DNA of 64,000 nt from Muribaculaceae bacterium (lineage in GTDB: Bacteria; Bacteroidota; Bacteroidia; Bacteroidales; Muribaculaceae), in the NCBI GenBank assembly GCA_017483645.1, contig JAFUWD010000025.1, positions 23,351 through 87,350 of the forward strand, in the 5' to 3' direction. This document shows positions 16,145 to 24,970 of the stretch, in pieces (the first letter of the stretch is position 1; each line of letters opens with the position of its first letter). A program made the translations under genes and the position numbers. The notes below the pieces were generated by a model, which was given only the letters and a program-made list of their open reading frames with translations, was not told the DNA's origin and did not search any database.

Positions 16145-17041
16145 TCACTCAAATGCTTGCTTAATGACTTCGACTGTCACATTCTTGTTCAGAATCTTAT
16201 GCTCTGCATCAATCACAAAGCACGATGGAATCAGACGCACATCAATTTCTTCGTCCAGACGCTCGTTATAGCCGTTCACCCAATTGCCGGGCAGCGACTG
16301 CGCCACATCGGTCCAGCGACCTTCGCACTTGTCGACCAAAATATTCACCACAGTCAGGTTGCCGGCCTCAATCAGGGCGTTCACTTGCACGTCGGTGCTC
16401 AAGCGCAATCTGTCAATCGACGAATCAGAACCATTGTCGGTAAGAAACACAACAGTCACCATTGCCGGCAGATCGCTCAGACGTTTTTTGTCGCCATTAG
16501 CGTCGGTAAACTCAAAATTAAGCACTGCGTTGGTCTGGGTGCGCTCGATGCGTTTCACTTGCTCACGATAATGCTCGCGAACATTCTTCTTCAGGCGTGA
16601 CGCACCAGCCATAAAACGGGCCACTTCCAGATAGACCTCATCACTCCAGTACTCGGCCTGCGGTCCATAAAGCGACCGCTCCACCACACGCCCCACCTTC
16701 TCAAGATTGGCCGTATTGGTCTGCGCCTTGAACATGAAATCGCGCATGGTACTCATCACAATGTTTCGGTGTGCGTATTTAAAGAAATCCACAAAATCGC
16801 GGAACGCTCCCTCAAAAGCGGCTTCATCGGCTATGGGGCGGCTGATGTTGTAGTTGTCCCAAAAATGCGTGATAATGTAGTTGCACCGGCTCTCCAGCGT
16901 GGCGCAAGTGTCGGGAGCCTGAGGATAGGGAAACAACGTTGACGGCGCCGTTGTATCTTGCGCGCGCAGCGACGTTGCACTCATCCATATCAGGCTCACT
17001 ATCAGTAAAATCCTATTTTTCAACATGCTGTTTTTACACAT
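16145..17041 (-). CDS. DUF5106 / thioredoxin-fold secreted protein
   Basis: A 298-residue protein with a signal peptide (MLKNRILLIVSLIWMSATS, cleavage after LRAQ). Residues 30-170 resemble the helical DUF5106 domain; residues 175-298 have a thioredoxin-like pattern (LNFEFTDANGDKKRLSDL, MVTVVFLTDNGS, RLIPSCFVIDAEHKIL) with the cis-Pro region but no CxxC pair, so it is probably not an oxidoreductase. A second in-frame ATG at 17026 is equally likely as start. It is the first gene of the 4.7-17 kb minus-strand run. Confidence 0.78.
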   Translation of the reverse strand: MCKNSMLKNRILLIVSLIWMSATSLRAQDTTAPSTLFPYPQAPDTCATLESRCNYIITHFWDNYNISRPIADEAAFEGAFRDFVDFFKYAHRNIVMSTMRDFMFKAQTNTANLEKVGRVVERSLYGPQAEYWSDEVYLEVARFMAGASRLKKNVREHYREQVKRIERTQTNAVLNFEFTDANGDKKRLSDLPAMVTVVFLTDNGSDSSIDRLRLSTDVQVNALIEAGNLTVVNILVDKCEGRWTDVAQSLPGNWVNGYNERLDEEIDVRLIPSCFVIDAEHKILNKNVTVEVIKQAFE

Positions 17042-17164
17042 TTGTCCATTTTAACTTGTAAAAATAGTGCAAAACCCCCGACTACACAAAGCCCGCACAC
17101 GTTTTTTAAGCCTTTTTAAGAGAGAAAACAAGGCATTGCCGAATTTTAGCATGACAAATGACAA

Positions 17165-17241
17165 CGAGCCGCGGCGTGAATCATCTTCACACGCCACGGC
17201 TCGATAGTCAGCTCTAACGTCGCCGGCAAGAACGTGCCGGC
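17165..17241 (-). terminator. Two hairpins after the SGNH hydrolase gene, end of the salvage operon
   Basis: GCCGGCA/TGCCGGC (17222-17241) begins just beyond the stop codon, and a longer imperfect inverted repeat lies at 17165-17203 (CGAGCCG...CGGCTCG). Neither has a long T-run, so termination strength is uncertain. The remaining spacer up to the DUF5106 start shows nothing else. Confidence 0.45.
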
Positions 17242-17243
17242 AG

Positions 17244-17900
17244 TTACTTGGCAAATGGCTTGATGGCGTCGCGCCACACGAGGTAGGCCTTGCCCATAAG
17301 GTGCAATCCGTCGTTGGTGTACTCGACACGCAGGCGTCCCTGCCCGTCGACAAACAAGGGGTACAAATCTATCCATGTCACCCCTTGGCGACGAGCCACT
17401 TGTTCAAGGGCTCTATTGCCCTCCACCACCACATGTTCGCGGCCTCGCAGCAATTTCCACTCACGCACCTCGTTGTTAAACGGAAGCATCGACTGCAAGT
17501 AAATCTTGGTGCGCGGCGAGCGGGTCTTGATGAGCACAATGAGGCGCTCCATGGCGCGGGCGATGCTATCGCCGCTCACATCATGCGAGATATCATTCAC
17601 GCCACCCAGGATGAAGATTTTCTTGGGTTTTCCCCTCAAGATAGGCTCCAAGCGGTCAATATAGCCCTGCACAATGTCGCCCACAATGCCACGGTTCTTC
17701 ACATGGCGGTTATTGAGCAACTCGTTCCATTCGGCGCCATCGGTGAGGCTGTTACCCAGCATCACGATGTCCTTCTTACCGATGGGCAGCTCGTCGAAGA
17801 GCGTTGCCCGCCGGCCATAGTACGGGTCGGTGTTGGCTTGCGCCCACCCTATCAAAGCCATCACAACGGCGAGGGCTGAGAGTAAGAAACGTCGGTTCAT
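17244..17900 (-). CDS. Secreted SGNH/GDSL hydrolase
   Basis: A 218-residue SGNH-fold esterase with signal peptide (MNRRFLLSALAVVMALIGWA). Block I is VMLGNSLTDG with the nucleophile serine in GNSLT, block III is ILGGVNDIS, and the C-terminal Asp/His block is DGLHLMGKAY. Such enzymes remove acetyl or other ester groups from sugars. As last gene of the peptidoglycan-salvage operon it could deacetylate muropeptides or glycans before uptake; this is inferred from position. A start three codons earlier (17909) is possible. Confidence 0.83.
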   Translation of the reverse strand: MNRRFLLSALAVVMALIGWAQANTDPYYGRRATLFDELPIGKKDIVMLGNSLTDGAEWNELLNNRHVKNRGIVGDIVQGYIDRLEPILRGKPKKIFILGGVNDISHDVSGDSIARAMERLIVLIKTRSPRTKIYLQSMLPFNNEVREWKLLRGREHVVVEGNRALEQVARRQGVTWIDLYPLFVDGQGRLRVEYTNDGLHLMGKAYLVWRDAIKPFAK

Positions 17901-17913
17901 GGCAAACATGGTT

Positions 17914-18732
17914 TTAGTGCTGGCTTCGATAGGCATCGATGGCACGCTTTACCTGCCCGTGAAGCAGGAGCAGGCGCTTGGCCTCATCGTAGGGCAGCCC
18001 CAACTCATCAACGAGCATTCGGGTGCCGCGGTCCACGAGTTTCTGGTTAGTGAGCTGCATATTCACCATTTTGTTGCCCTTGACACGTCCCATCTGAATC
18101 ATCACGCTGGTGGAAATCATGTTGCAGATGAGTTTTTGGCCTGTACCGCTCTTCATGCGCGAACTGCCTGTGACGTATTCAGGCCCCACAATCATCTCGA
18201 TGGGGATTTCGGCCACCTCGCTCACCGGCGCATCGGGGTTGCTGGTGATGGCAGCGGTGAGGCAGCCATGCTCGCGGGCATCGCGCAACGCACCTATCAC
18301 ATAGGGCGTGGTGCCCGAAGCGGCGATGCCAATCACGGTGTCCTTTTCGTTTACGTCGTACTGCTGCAAGTCTTTCCACCCCTGGGCGGTGTCGTCCTCG
18401 GCGTTCTCCACAGCGTTGCGCAGGGCATAGTCACCACCGGCAATGATACCGATTATCCACCCCGGCTCCATGCCGAAAGTGGGTGGTATCTCGCTGGCAT
18501 CGAGCACGCCAAGACGCCCGCTGGTGCCTGCCCCCATATAGAAGATGCGTCCACCGCGGCGCATGCGCTCCACAATGCCGGTCACCAATTTTTCTATCTG
18601 CGGGATGGCACGCTGCACGGCATCGGCCACCTTGTGGTCCTCCTGATTCATCTCGGTGAGCAGTTCATGCACCGATTTTTTCTCCAAGTCATTATATAGC
18701 GAGGATTGCTCGCTGATTTTCACAAAAGCCAT
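17914..18732 (-). CDS. murQ: N-acetylmuramic acid 6-phosphate etherase
   Basis: MurQ cleaves the lactyl ether of MurNAc-6-P to give GlcNAc-6-P and D-lactate. The 272-residue protein has the SIS-domain signature GAGTSGRLGVLDASEIPPTF, and conserved SGTTPYV and GSSRMKSGTGQKLICNM blocks. ATG at 18732 (MAFVKISEQSS) is chosen over an upstream extension with no family similarity. It directly follows the MurNAc kinase gene. Confidence 0.96.
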   Translation of the reverse strand: MAFVKISEQSSLYNDLEKKSVHELLTEMNQEDHKVADAVQRAIPQIEKLVTGIVERMRRGGRIFYMGAGTSGRLGVLDASEIPPTFGMEPGWIIGIIAGGDYALRNAVENAEDDTAQGWKDLQQYDVNEKDTVIGIAASGTTPYVIGALRDAREHGCLTAAITSNPDAPVSEVAEIPIEMIVGPEYVTGSSRMKSGTGQKLICNMISTSVMIQMGRVKGNKMVNMQLTNQKLVDRGTRMLVDELGLPYDEAKRLLLLHGQVKRAIDAYRSQH

Positions 18733-18792
18733 ATTTCTGTTGGTTAAAAGTGCATGGGAGCGGCTCACAGCCTCGCTCCTGCACTTGATGTG

Positions 18793-19635
18793 TTAATTTG
18801 CGTGATACTTGACCAGGCCCTCCATTGGGTTCTGGATAATGTTGCCGATGGTAATACCCCGGGCAGCAGCGGCCTCTTGAAGCACAGCCTTCTGATAGAG
18901 CGCTATCGAGCCCACAAAGTTACAGGGAAGATTTTTGTAGCCCTCATAGCTCTCAACATTGCGCACAAAGAATGCCGTGAAAGCACGGAACACCAGGTCG
19001 TGGATGGACGGTTCCTCGATGTTGCGCTGCAAGAAAGGCGCAAACTGGGCCAGATAGCGGTTGGCTGCCGGCTGGCGATAGACAGCGCTGATGATTTGAG
19101 TGCGGTCGGTGTTGTACTCTTTCAGAAATTTCTGGCACAGATGCTCGGGAAGCTGCTTTTTGAGCACATCACCCACCAGCAACTTGCCCAGTACAGCGCC
19201 GCTGCCTTCGTCGCCCAGGATGTAACCAAGCGGAGATACGTTGTCGACCACGCGTTCACCGTCGTAGTAGCAAGAGTTACTGCCGGTGCCCAAAATGCAG
19301 GCGATACCCGGCTTGTGGCCGCACAATGCTCGGGCGGCAGCCAGCAGGTCACTTTCCACCTCAATGCGTGTGGCGGTAGGCATATTGGCTTTCAGCGCAT
19401 TCACCACGTTCCCCTTGATTTCATCGCTGATAATTCCCGCACCGTAATAGAAAATCTCGTCCACTTTGTAGGCCATGATGTGCGGCATCAACTCATCGTG
19501 GATGCGCGTAGTCATTTCCTCCTGGGTGAGCATGAGTGCGTTCATGCCGGTGGTGAAAATCTGAGCCACCTTCTCGTTTCCGTTGAGCAGACACCAATCA
19601 ATCTTGGTCGATCCGCAGTCAGCAATTAGAATCAT
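18793..19635 (-). CDS. murK: BadF/BadG-type sugar kinase, probable N-acetylmuramic acid kinase
   Basis: The 280-residue protein is an ASKHA-fold kinase: phosphate-1 loop IADCGSTKIDW (D6), candidate base in ESDLLAAAR, phosphate-2 loop CILGTGSNSCYYDG, GDEGSGAVLGK, and an adenosine motif near FVGSIA. In Tannerella forsythia a kinase of this family next to murQ phosphorylates MurNAc at C6; GlcNAc kinase activity is the other possibility. Flanked by the MurT-like gene and murQ, it should make MurNAc-6-P. A paralogue lies at 38849. Confidence 0.88.
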   Translation of the reverse strand: MILIADCGSTKIDWCLLNGNEKVAQIFTTGMNALMLTQEEMTTRIHDELMPHIMAYKVDEIFYYGAGIISDEIKGNVVNALKANMPTATRIEVESDLLAAARALCGHKPGIACILGTGSNSCYYDGERVVDNVSPLGYILGDEGSGAVLGKLLVGDVLKKQLPEHLCQKFLKEYNTDRTQIISAVYRQPAANRYLAQFAPFLQRNIEEPSIHDLVFRAFTAFFVRNVESYEGYKNLPCNFVGSIALYQKAVLQEAAAARGITIGNIIQNPMEGLVKYHAN

Positions 19636-19674
19636 AGTCTATTGTTTTTATGTGATTATTGTTTATTCAACTGA

Positions 19675-20868
19675 TTATATTTTGATGTATATTTTCTTCT
19701 TGTATAAGAAATAGCCAGGCACCCAGCAAATGAGCACAAACAGCACCGCATAGAGCGCCGAAGCGGCCTCGGGGCTGGTGGTCACGGCTTGGCAGCCGTC
19801 ATAAATAAGGTTGTGAATGGTGATGGGGTTGCCCTCGCCATCCATTCCGAAGCGCACCGTGCCAAAGATGATGGCCAGGATAGAACCCAGCAAATAGCAG
19901 AACAGCGGGTTCACACCGAAAGACTGGAAGAAACGGCACCAGCGGTTATGTCCCTTCACGTCGATGGCATAGATGAGCATCGCCAAGATGCAAGAAGCCA
20001 TGCCACAGGTAATGAGCACATAGGTCGATGTCCATGCCTTTTTGCAGCACGGAATGCCATACTGCAGCAGCCAGCCCACCAGCAGCATCACACTGCCCCA
20101 AACGGCAATCTGGACGATGCGTTCGCGGTTGTCGCGGATGTCAATCAGGCACTTGCCCACCATGAAGCCTATCAGCGCATGGGCAATGCACGGCAGGGTG
20201 CTCAAGATGCCCTCGGGGTCAAGCGCCAAGCGCTCTCCGAAAGCGTGCTCGTGATACATGTGGTCCTCGCCCAGCACTGCCATGTCGATGCGCGAAATGA
20301 TGTTGTCGAGCGAGAAGTCATAGCCGTTGCCCACTCCCAAAATAATGGCGTAGGCCACCAGAATGAGACCGATAATCCACGGAATGAACTTGGCGCGGAA
20401 CATCACGGCGATGAGCGAGCCAAAGAAATAGACCAACGCCAAGCGCTGGAAAACGCCCAAAATACGCAGATGCCCGAACATATCAGCCCAGAACGAAGAC
20501 TCGGGGTTATAGAGGCCGCGCAGCCACATTCCGAACCACTGAATCACCCAGCCCACAAGGAACAGCACCACTGTGCGGCGCACTATCTTGAGCATGAGCG
20601 AACCACTCATCGAGAAATTGAATTTACGCAGGGAGAAATACATCGACACGCCCATCACAAACATGAAGAACGGGAACACCAAGTCGGTGGGAGTCAGCCC
20701 AATCCATTCGGCATGGCCCAGCGGTGTATAGAGATGGCTCCACGTGCCCGGGTTATTCACCAGCAGCATTCCCGCAATGGTGATACCACGCAAAATATCA
20801 ACGGCAAGCAGCCGCTTGGAGTTATTCGTTTTGGTTACAGCTTTGACTTTCGCTTTTTCTTTTGCCAT
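19675..20868 (-). CDS. murT: DUF5009/HGSNAT-like inner-membrane protein, probable MurNAc transporter (MurT-like)
   Basis: The 397-residue protein has about 10 membrane helices. The N-terminal motif RLLAVDILRGITIAGMLLVN, then PLGHAEWIGLTPTDLVFPFF with the conserved His (about residue 47), is that of the heparan-alpha-glucosaminide acetyltransferase/DUF5009 family. From memory, the inner-membrane MurNAc transporter MurT of Tannerella belongs to this family and is encoded in the order murT-murK-murQ, exactly as here. Transport or acetyl transfer to sugars cannot be told apart by sequence alone. Confidence 0.72.
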   Translation of the reverse strand: MAKEKAKVKAVTKTNNSKRLLAVDILRGITIAGMLLVNNPGTWSHLYTPLGHAEWIGLTPTDLVFPFFMFVMGVSMYFSLRKFNFSMSGSLMLKIVRRTVVLFLVGWVIQWFGMWLRGLYNPESSFWADMFGHLRILGVFQRLALVYFFGSLIAVMFRAKFIPWIIGLILVAYAIILGVGNGYDFSLDNIISRIDMAVLGEDHMYHEHAFGERLALDPEGILSTLPCIAHALIGFMVGKCLIDIRDNRERIVQIAVWGSVMLLVGWLLQYGIPCCKKAWTSTYVLITCGMASCILAMLIYAIDVKGHNRWCRFFQSFGVNPLFCYLLGSILAIIFGTVRFGMDGEGNPITIHNLIYDGCQAVTTSPEAASALYAVLFVLICWVPGYFLYKKKIYIKI

Positions 20869-20882
20869 AATGATTATTATTG

Positions 20883-23669
20883 TTAATTATCCACGGTTGT
20901 ACATTCGTCAATAAGATAGATGAGCGATTGATAGGGGATGCCGCTGTGAGTGGTTAGACCTATCTCGCAGGTGCGGCTATTGGAGAAGCCGCGATGGCAT
21001 CCGGCACGCTCCACGGCACGGCGCAGATGCCGCAATGCGTATGCATTGACCTCGGGACGCGAAAAACCTTTGTCGCCGGCAAATCCGCAGCACCCCACCC
21101 CCTCGGGCAGCACCACTTGGCTCGAACAGCGGCGCGCCAGCGACAACAACTTGCCGTCGATGCCCATCAGGCGGGTGGAGCATGTGAGGTGCAGAGCCAC
21201 AGGCTCGTCGGTCTGGTGGAAATGGAGGTCTTGCGCCACAAAATCGTGGACAAACTCCATGAGTTCAAGGGGCTTGACCTGCGTCATGTGCTGACGCATA
21301 CGATGCAGGCAGGGACTCTGGTCGCACACCACAGGGTAACGGCCTCCGTCGCTTGCAGCAAGCAGGGCGGACTCCAATTCGGAGATTTTCTTCGACGCCA
21401 CATCGGGCAGCCCCTTGCTGTCCCAAATCATACCGCAGCACAGGCTGTTCATCTTGTCGGGGAAAATGACTTCCCATCCGGCCTTGCGCAGGAACGCCAC
21501 CACCTCGTCCACCAAGTCGATGCGAGGTCCGCGGGAACCACGGCCCATAGTCTGGTTGAGGCAACTTGGAAAATACACCACACGCTTCTCACCTGTGGCG
21601 GGCGCCACGGCATGCATGCGGTGGGCCTTGGGCAACGACGGGGTCCATAGCGGTGCGCCCATGCGGTGCATCGCGCGGCCCATCGTGCTCACACCGCCAT
21701 CGCCCAGCACCGCATGGGCGGCGTCGGCCAAATAGAGCAACCCCTTCACGCCAGCCTTCATGCCAGCAAAATGGCGAGCGGCAAATTCACCCACATCATG
21801 GGCCATGGTGCCCTCACCGCGCTTGGCAGCACGCAGATGATGCGTCATCTCGCCCACATTGATTTTCATAGGGCATGAAGTGGCGCACAAGCCATCGGCA
21901 GCACACGTCTGCTCACCATAGTAGCGGTATTGTTTTTCCAGTCGTTGCAAGCGCGCCGGGTCTTCTCCGGTGGCACGAAGACGAGCTATTTCTCGCTGAA
22001 CGATGATGCGCTGGCGGCTTGACAAGGTGAGGCCATAGCTCAGGCAGTTCACCTCACAGAAACCGCACTCGATGCACTTGTTCACCTCGTCGTCGGTGAG
22101 TGGCATGGGCTTGATGCTCTTCACAAAGCAGTCGGGGTCGTCATTGAATATCACCCCGGGGTTCAGAATGCCGTCGGGGTCGAAAATCCGTTTCACTTCG
22201 CGCATCACCTCATAAGCGGCTTCGCCCCACTCTTTCTTGACAAACGGGGCCATGTTGCGCCCTGTGCCATGCTCGGCCTTGAGCGAACCGTCGTATTTAT
22301 CGACCACAAGTTTCACCACCTCGTCCATCAAGTGGCGGTACTTGGCCACATCGGCCTCGGTCTCGAACGACTGGGCAATGATGAAGTGATAGTTGCCTTC
22401 AAGGGCATGACCATAGATGCAACTGTCCTCGTAACCATGCTCAATGAGCATATTGGCCAGGTCGACAGTGGCATCGGGCAAATCCTCGATGTGGAAAGCC
22501 ACATCCTCGATGATGACTGTGGTGCCAAGCGGCCTCGTTCCACCCACGCTGGGGAAGATGCCCGAACGGATGGCCCAGTACTTGCCATATTCCTTGGGGT
22601 CGCTGGTGAAGCGTGCGGGGACGTAGAGTGTGAACGATTCCAGTATCTTGTTGATGGCGGCAATGTTGCTGTCGAGTTCCTCCTGCGAGTCGGCAAAAGT
22701 CTGTATCAACACTGCCGTGAGGTCGGGACCGGTGGGGTCGTCAACGCTTGCCAGCGATTTCTTGTCGAGCAACTCGGCGCAATGCACCGGCCCGCTCTTC
22801 ATGGCCACCACAGCCTCACAGGCCTTGCGCATCTGCTGGAAGTAGAGCATGGCGCTGGCTCTGAAAGGATGCAAGTGAGCTGTGGACATGGTAAACTCGC
22901 TGGCAAAGCCCAAAGTGCCCTCGCTTCCCACCATCAGGTGGGTGATGATATCGAAGGGGTCGGTGAAGTTGACAAACGGTGAAATGTTCAGTCCGGTCAC
23001 ATTTTTGATGGCATACTTGCGACGGATGCGCGCCTCCAGGTCAGGGTCGGCCATGACACGATCGCGCAGACGCTCTATGCCGGCCACAAAGTCGGGATGC
23101 GTGGTGCGGAACTTGGCGCGGCTGCGCTCGTCGCCGGTATCGAGGATGGTGCCGTCGGCCAAAATGATGCGCATGGAGCGCATGATGCGGTCGCTATTGG
23201 CATGTGTGCCGCAACTCATGCCGCTGGCATTGTTGATGACGATACCGCCCACCATAGCCGAGTTTTTCGATGCGGGGTCGGGTGAGAATGTGCGGCCCAG
23301 CGGAGCCAAAATCTCATCAACCTTATGCCCCACGATGCCGGGCTGCAGGGTGATTGTGAGCGTGTCGTCACTCACCTTGTAACGCTCCCAATTCTTGCCG
23401 GCCACAATGAGGATGCTGTCGGTCACCGTCTGGCCGCTCAGGCTGGTTCCCGCGGCACGGAAAGTCACTGGAAGCCCCATTTCGTGGGCCACGCGCAGCA
23501 GTCGTGAAACCTCTTGCTCATTCTTGCTGCGCACCACCACCTGTGGCAGGTGACGATAAAACCCGGCATCAGTGCCCCACGCCAGCACACGCAGGTCGTC
23601 GGTGTAGATGCGGTCCGGCTCAATAAAAGCCTTGATGCGCTCGCAATATCGTTGATAACGCTCCTTCAT
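20883..23669 (-). CDS. FAD- and Fe-S-dependent D-lactate-type dehydrogenase
   Basis: The 928-residue protein combines an FAD-binding domain (about 30-260: FRAAGTSLSGQ, PGIVGHKVDEIL, MVGGIVINNASGMSCGT), an FAD-linked oxidase C-domain (about 260-520), two Fe-S cysteine clusters (CIECGFCEVNC near 531, CAADGLCATSCP near 590) and two CCG cysteine motifs (near 746 and 861). This is the layout of membrane-associated Fe-S D-lactate or glycolate dehydrogenases feeding the quinone pool. MurQ in the same operon releases D-lactate, so D-lactate is the likely substrate; other 2-hydroxyacids are possible. Only 2 bp separate it from the namZ stop. Confidence 0.88.
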   Translation of the reverse strand: MKERYQRYCERIKAFIEPDRIYTDDLRVLAWGTDAGFYRHLPQVVVRSKNEQEVSRLLRVAHEMGLPVTFRAAGTSLSGQTVTDSILIVAGKNWERYKVSDDTLTITLQPGIVGHKVDEILAPLGRTFSPDPASKNSAMVGGIVINNASGMSCGTHANSDRIMRSMRIILADGTILDTGDERSRAKFRTTHPDFVAGIERLRDRVMADPDLEARIRRKYAIKNVTGLNISPFVNFTDPFDIITHLMVGSEGTLGFASEFTMSTAHLHPFRASAMLYFQQMRKACEAVVAMKSGPVHCAELLDKKSLASVDDPTGPDLTAVLIQTFADSQEELDSNIAAINKILESFTLYVPARFTSDPKEYGKYWAIRSGIFPSVGGTRPLGTTVIIEDVAFHIEDLPDATVDLANMLIEHGYEDSCIYGHALEGNYHFIIAQSFETEADVAKYRHLMDEVVKLVVDKYDGSLKAEHGTGRNMAPFVKKEWGEAAYEVMREVKRIFDPDGILNPGVIFNDDPDCFVKSIKPMPLTDDEVNKCIECGFCEVNCLSYGLTLSSRQRIIVQREIARLRATGEDPARLQRLEKQYRYYGEQTCAADGLCATSCPMKINVGEMTHHLRAAKRGEGTMAHDVGEFAARHFAGMKAGVKGLLYLADAAHAVLGDGGVSTMGRAMHRMGAPLWTPSLPKAHRMHAVAPATGEKRVVYFPSCLNQTMGRGSRGPRIDLVDEVVAFLRKAGWEVIFPDKMNSLCCGMIWDSKGLPDVASKKISELESALLAASDGGRYPVVCDQSPCLHRMRQHMTQVKPLELMEFVHDFVAQDLHFHQTDEPVALHLTCSTRLMGIDGKLLSLARRCSSQVVLPEGVGCCGFAGDKGFSRPEVNAYALRHLRRAVERAGCHRGFSNSRTCEIGLTTHSGIPYQSLIYLIDECTTVDN

Positions 23670-23671
23670 AT

Positions 23672-24913
23672 TTATTTATAAAGGTAATACTTGGCCGAGC
23701 GCAGGCGGAATGCCTCGGCATCCTTTGTCCAATATTGAATGATGTCTTCCACTTTGTAACGACGGGTGAAACGCTCGCGGATTTCTTTGGTGCCGCACAC
23801 CTTGTCGAACATGGCGTAACGCTTGGGATTTTGTTCAAAAATCTGCACATCGGGATAAAGCTCGTGCATCACTTGCAGGAAATAAAATTGCGTGAGCGTC
23901 AGATTGGCGGCGTCTACATCGGTGATGTAGGTTTGCACGCCATGCACCTCTTTTTTCTCCTGGTTCACATCCACACTGGTCACAAAGAACGGTTTCACAT
24001 TGATGGGACGGAACTGAAGCCCGGGCAGTTGCAGAGCGTTCATGGCATCGGCCACTCGGTCGGCGTCGGCCCAAGTGGCGCAAAACAGCTGAAACGGCAA
24101 TGTGTAGCCAATTCCGGTGTTGAAGATATATAGCTCGCCAATGATGCCCGACAGCGGATAATAGAATGCACATTCAGGAGTGGGAATTTGCGGTGAGGGC
24201 AGCACCCACGGCATGCCGGTGTCGCGAAACTTCATGTCGCGCGTCCACCCTTCCATGGGAATGACCGTGAGTTTGGCATGACCCTTGATGAAACCGCCTT
24301 CCTCGTTGAGGAAAGTGGCCAGTTCACCAGGTGTGAGGCCATAAAGATACGGGATGGCATACTTGCTCACGAAGGAGTAATAGCCGTCCTCCACCAAGTT
24401 CCCTTCCACCTTGTTGCCACCCAGCGGATTGGGGCGGTCGAGCACCATAAACTCCTTGCCTTGCTCGGCGCAGGCCTCCATGCACACTCCCATGGTGGCA
24501 TAGAATGTGTAGCTGCGGCACCCGATGTCCTGGATGTCGTAAACCAGCACGTCGATGTCCTTGAGCATCTCAGCAGTGGGCTTGTGCGTCTTGCCGTAGA
24601 GCGAGTACATCTTCACACCCGTCTTGGGGTCAACCTCGTCGCCCACGGCATCGCCGGCATGTGCGTTACCGCGCACACCGTGCTCAGGGCCATAGAGAGC
24701 CACCAGTTTCACGCCGGGAGCCTCGTTGAGGATGTCGACGGTCGATTTGAGATTGTTGTCGATGCCGCTGGGGTTGGTCACCAGTCCCACGCGCTTGCCT
24801 TGCAGTTGCTTGAAGCCGTTGTCGCGCAACACCTCGATGCCGGGTTTCACCACGGCACCCATCGTTAGGGCGGCTACTGCCATCAAGCACAGCAATATAC
24901 TTTTCTTTATCAT
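23672..24913 (-). CDS. namZ: Exo-beta-N-acetylmuramidase NamZ (DUF1343, GH171)
   Basis: The 413-residue DUF1343 protein has a signal peptide (MIKKSILLCLMAVAALTMGA). Conserved blocks are KRVGLVTNPSGID, LYGPEHGVRGNAHAGD, VYDIQDIGCRSYTFY and MVLDRPNPLGG. Characterised members from Bacillus and Tannerella remove MurNAc from the non-reducing end of peptidoglycan fragments. Here it would act in the periplasm and supply free MurNAc to the permease/kinase/etherase genes downstream. Confidence 0.92.
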   Translation of the reverse strand: MIKKSILLCLMAVAALTMGAVVKPGIEVLRDNGFKQLQGKRVGLVTNPSGIDNNLKSTVDILNEAPGVKLVALYGPEHGVRGNAHAGDAVGDEVDPKTGVKMYSLYGKTHKPTAEMLKDIDVLVYDIQDIGCRSYTFYATMGVCMEACAEQGKEFMVLDRPNPLGGNKVEGNLVEDGYYSFVSKYAIPYLYGLTPGELATFLNEEGGFIKGHAKLTVIPMEGWTRDMKFRDTGMPWVLPSPQIPTPECAFYYPLSGIIGELYIFNTGIGYTLPFQLFCATWADADRVADAMNALQLPGLQFRPINVKPFFVTSVDVNQEKKEVHGVQTYITDVDAANLTLTQFYFLQVMHELYPDVQIFEQNPKRYAMFDKVCGTKEIRERFTRRYKVEDIIQYWTKDAEAFRLRSAKYYLYK

Positions 24914-24970
24914 CGTTTGTTCTATGTTTTTGATTGTTATGTGTTTCTTTAATAACTACTCACAGGTTCA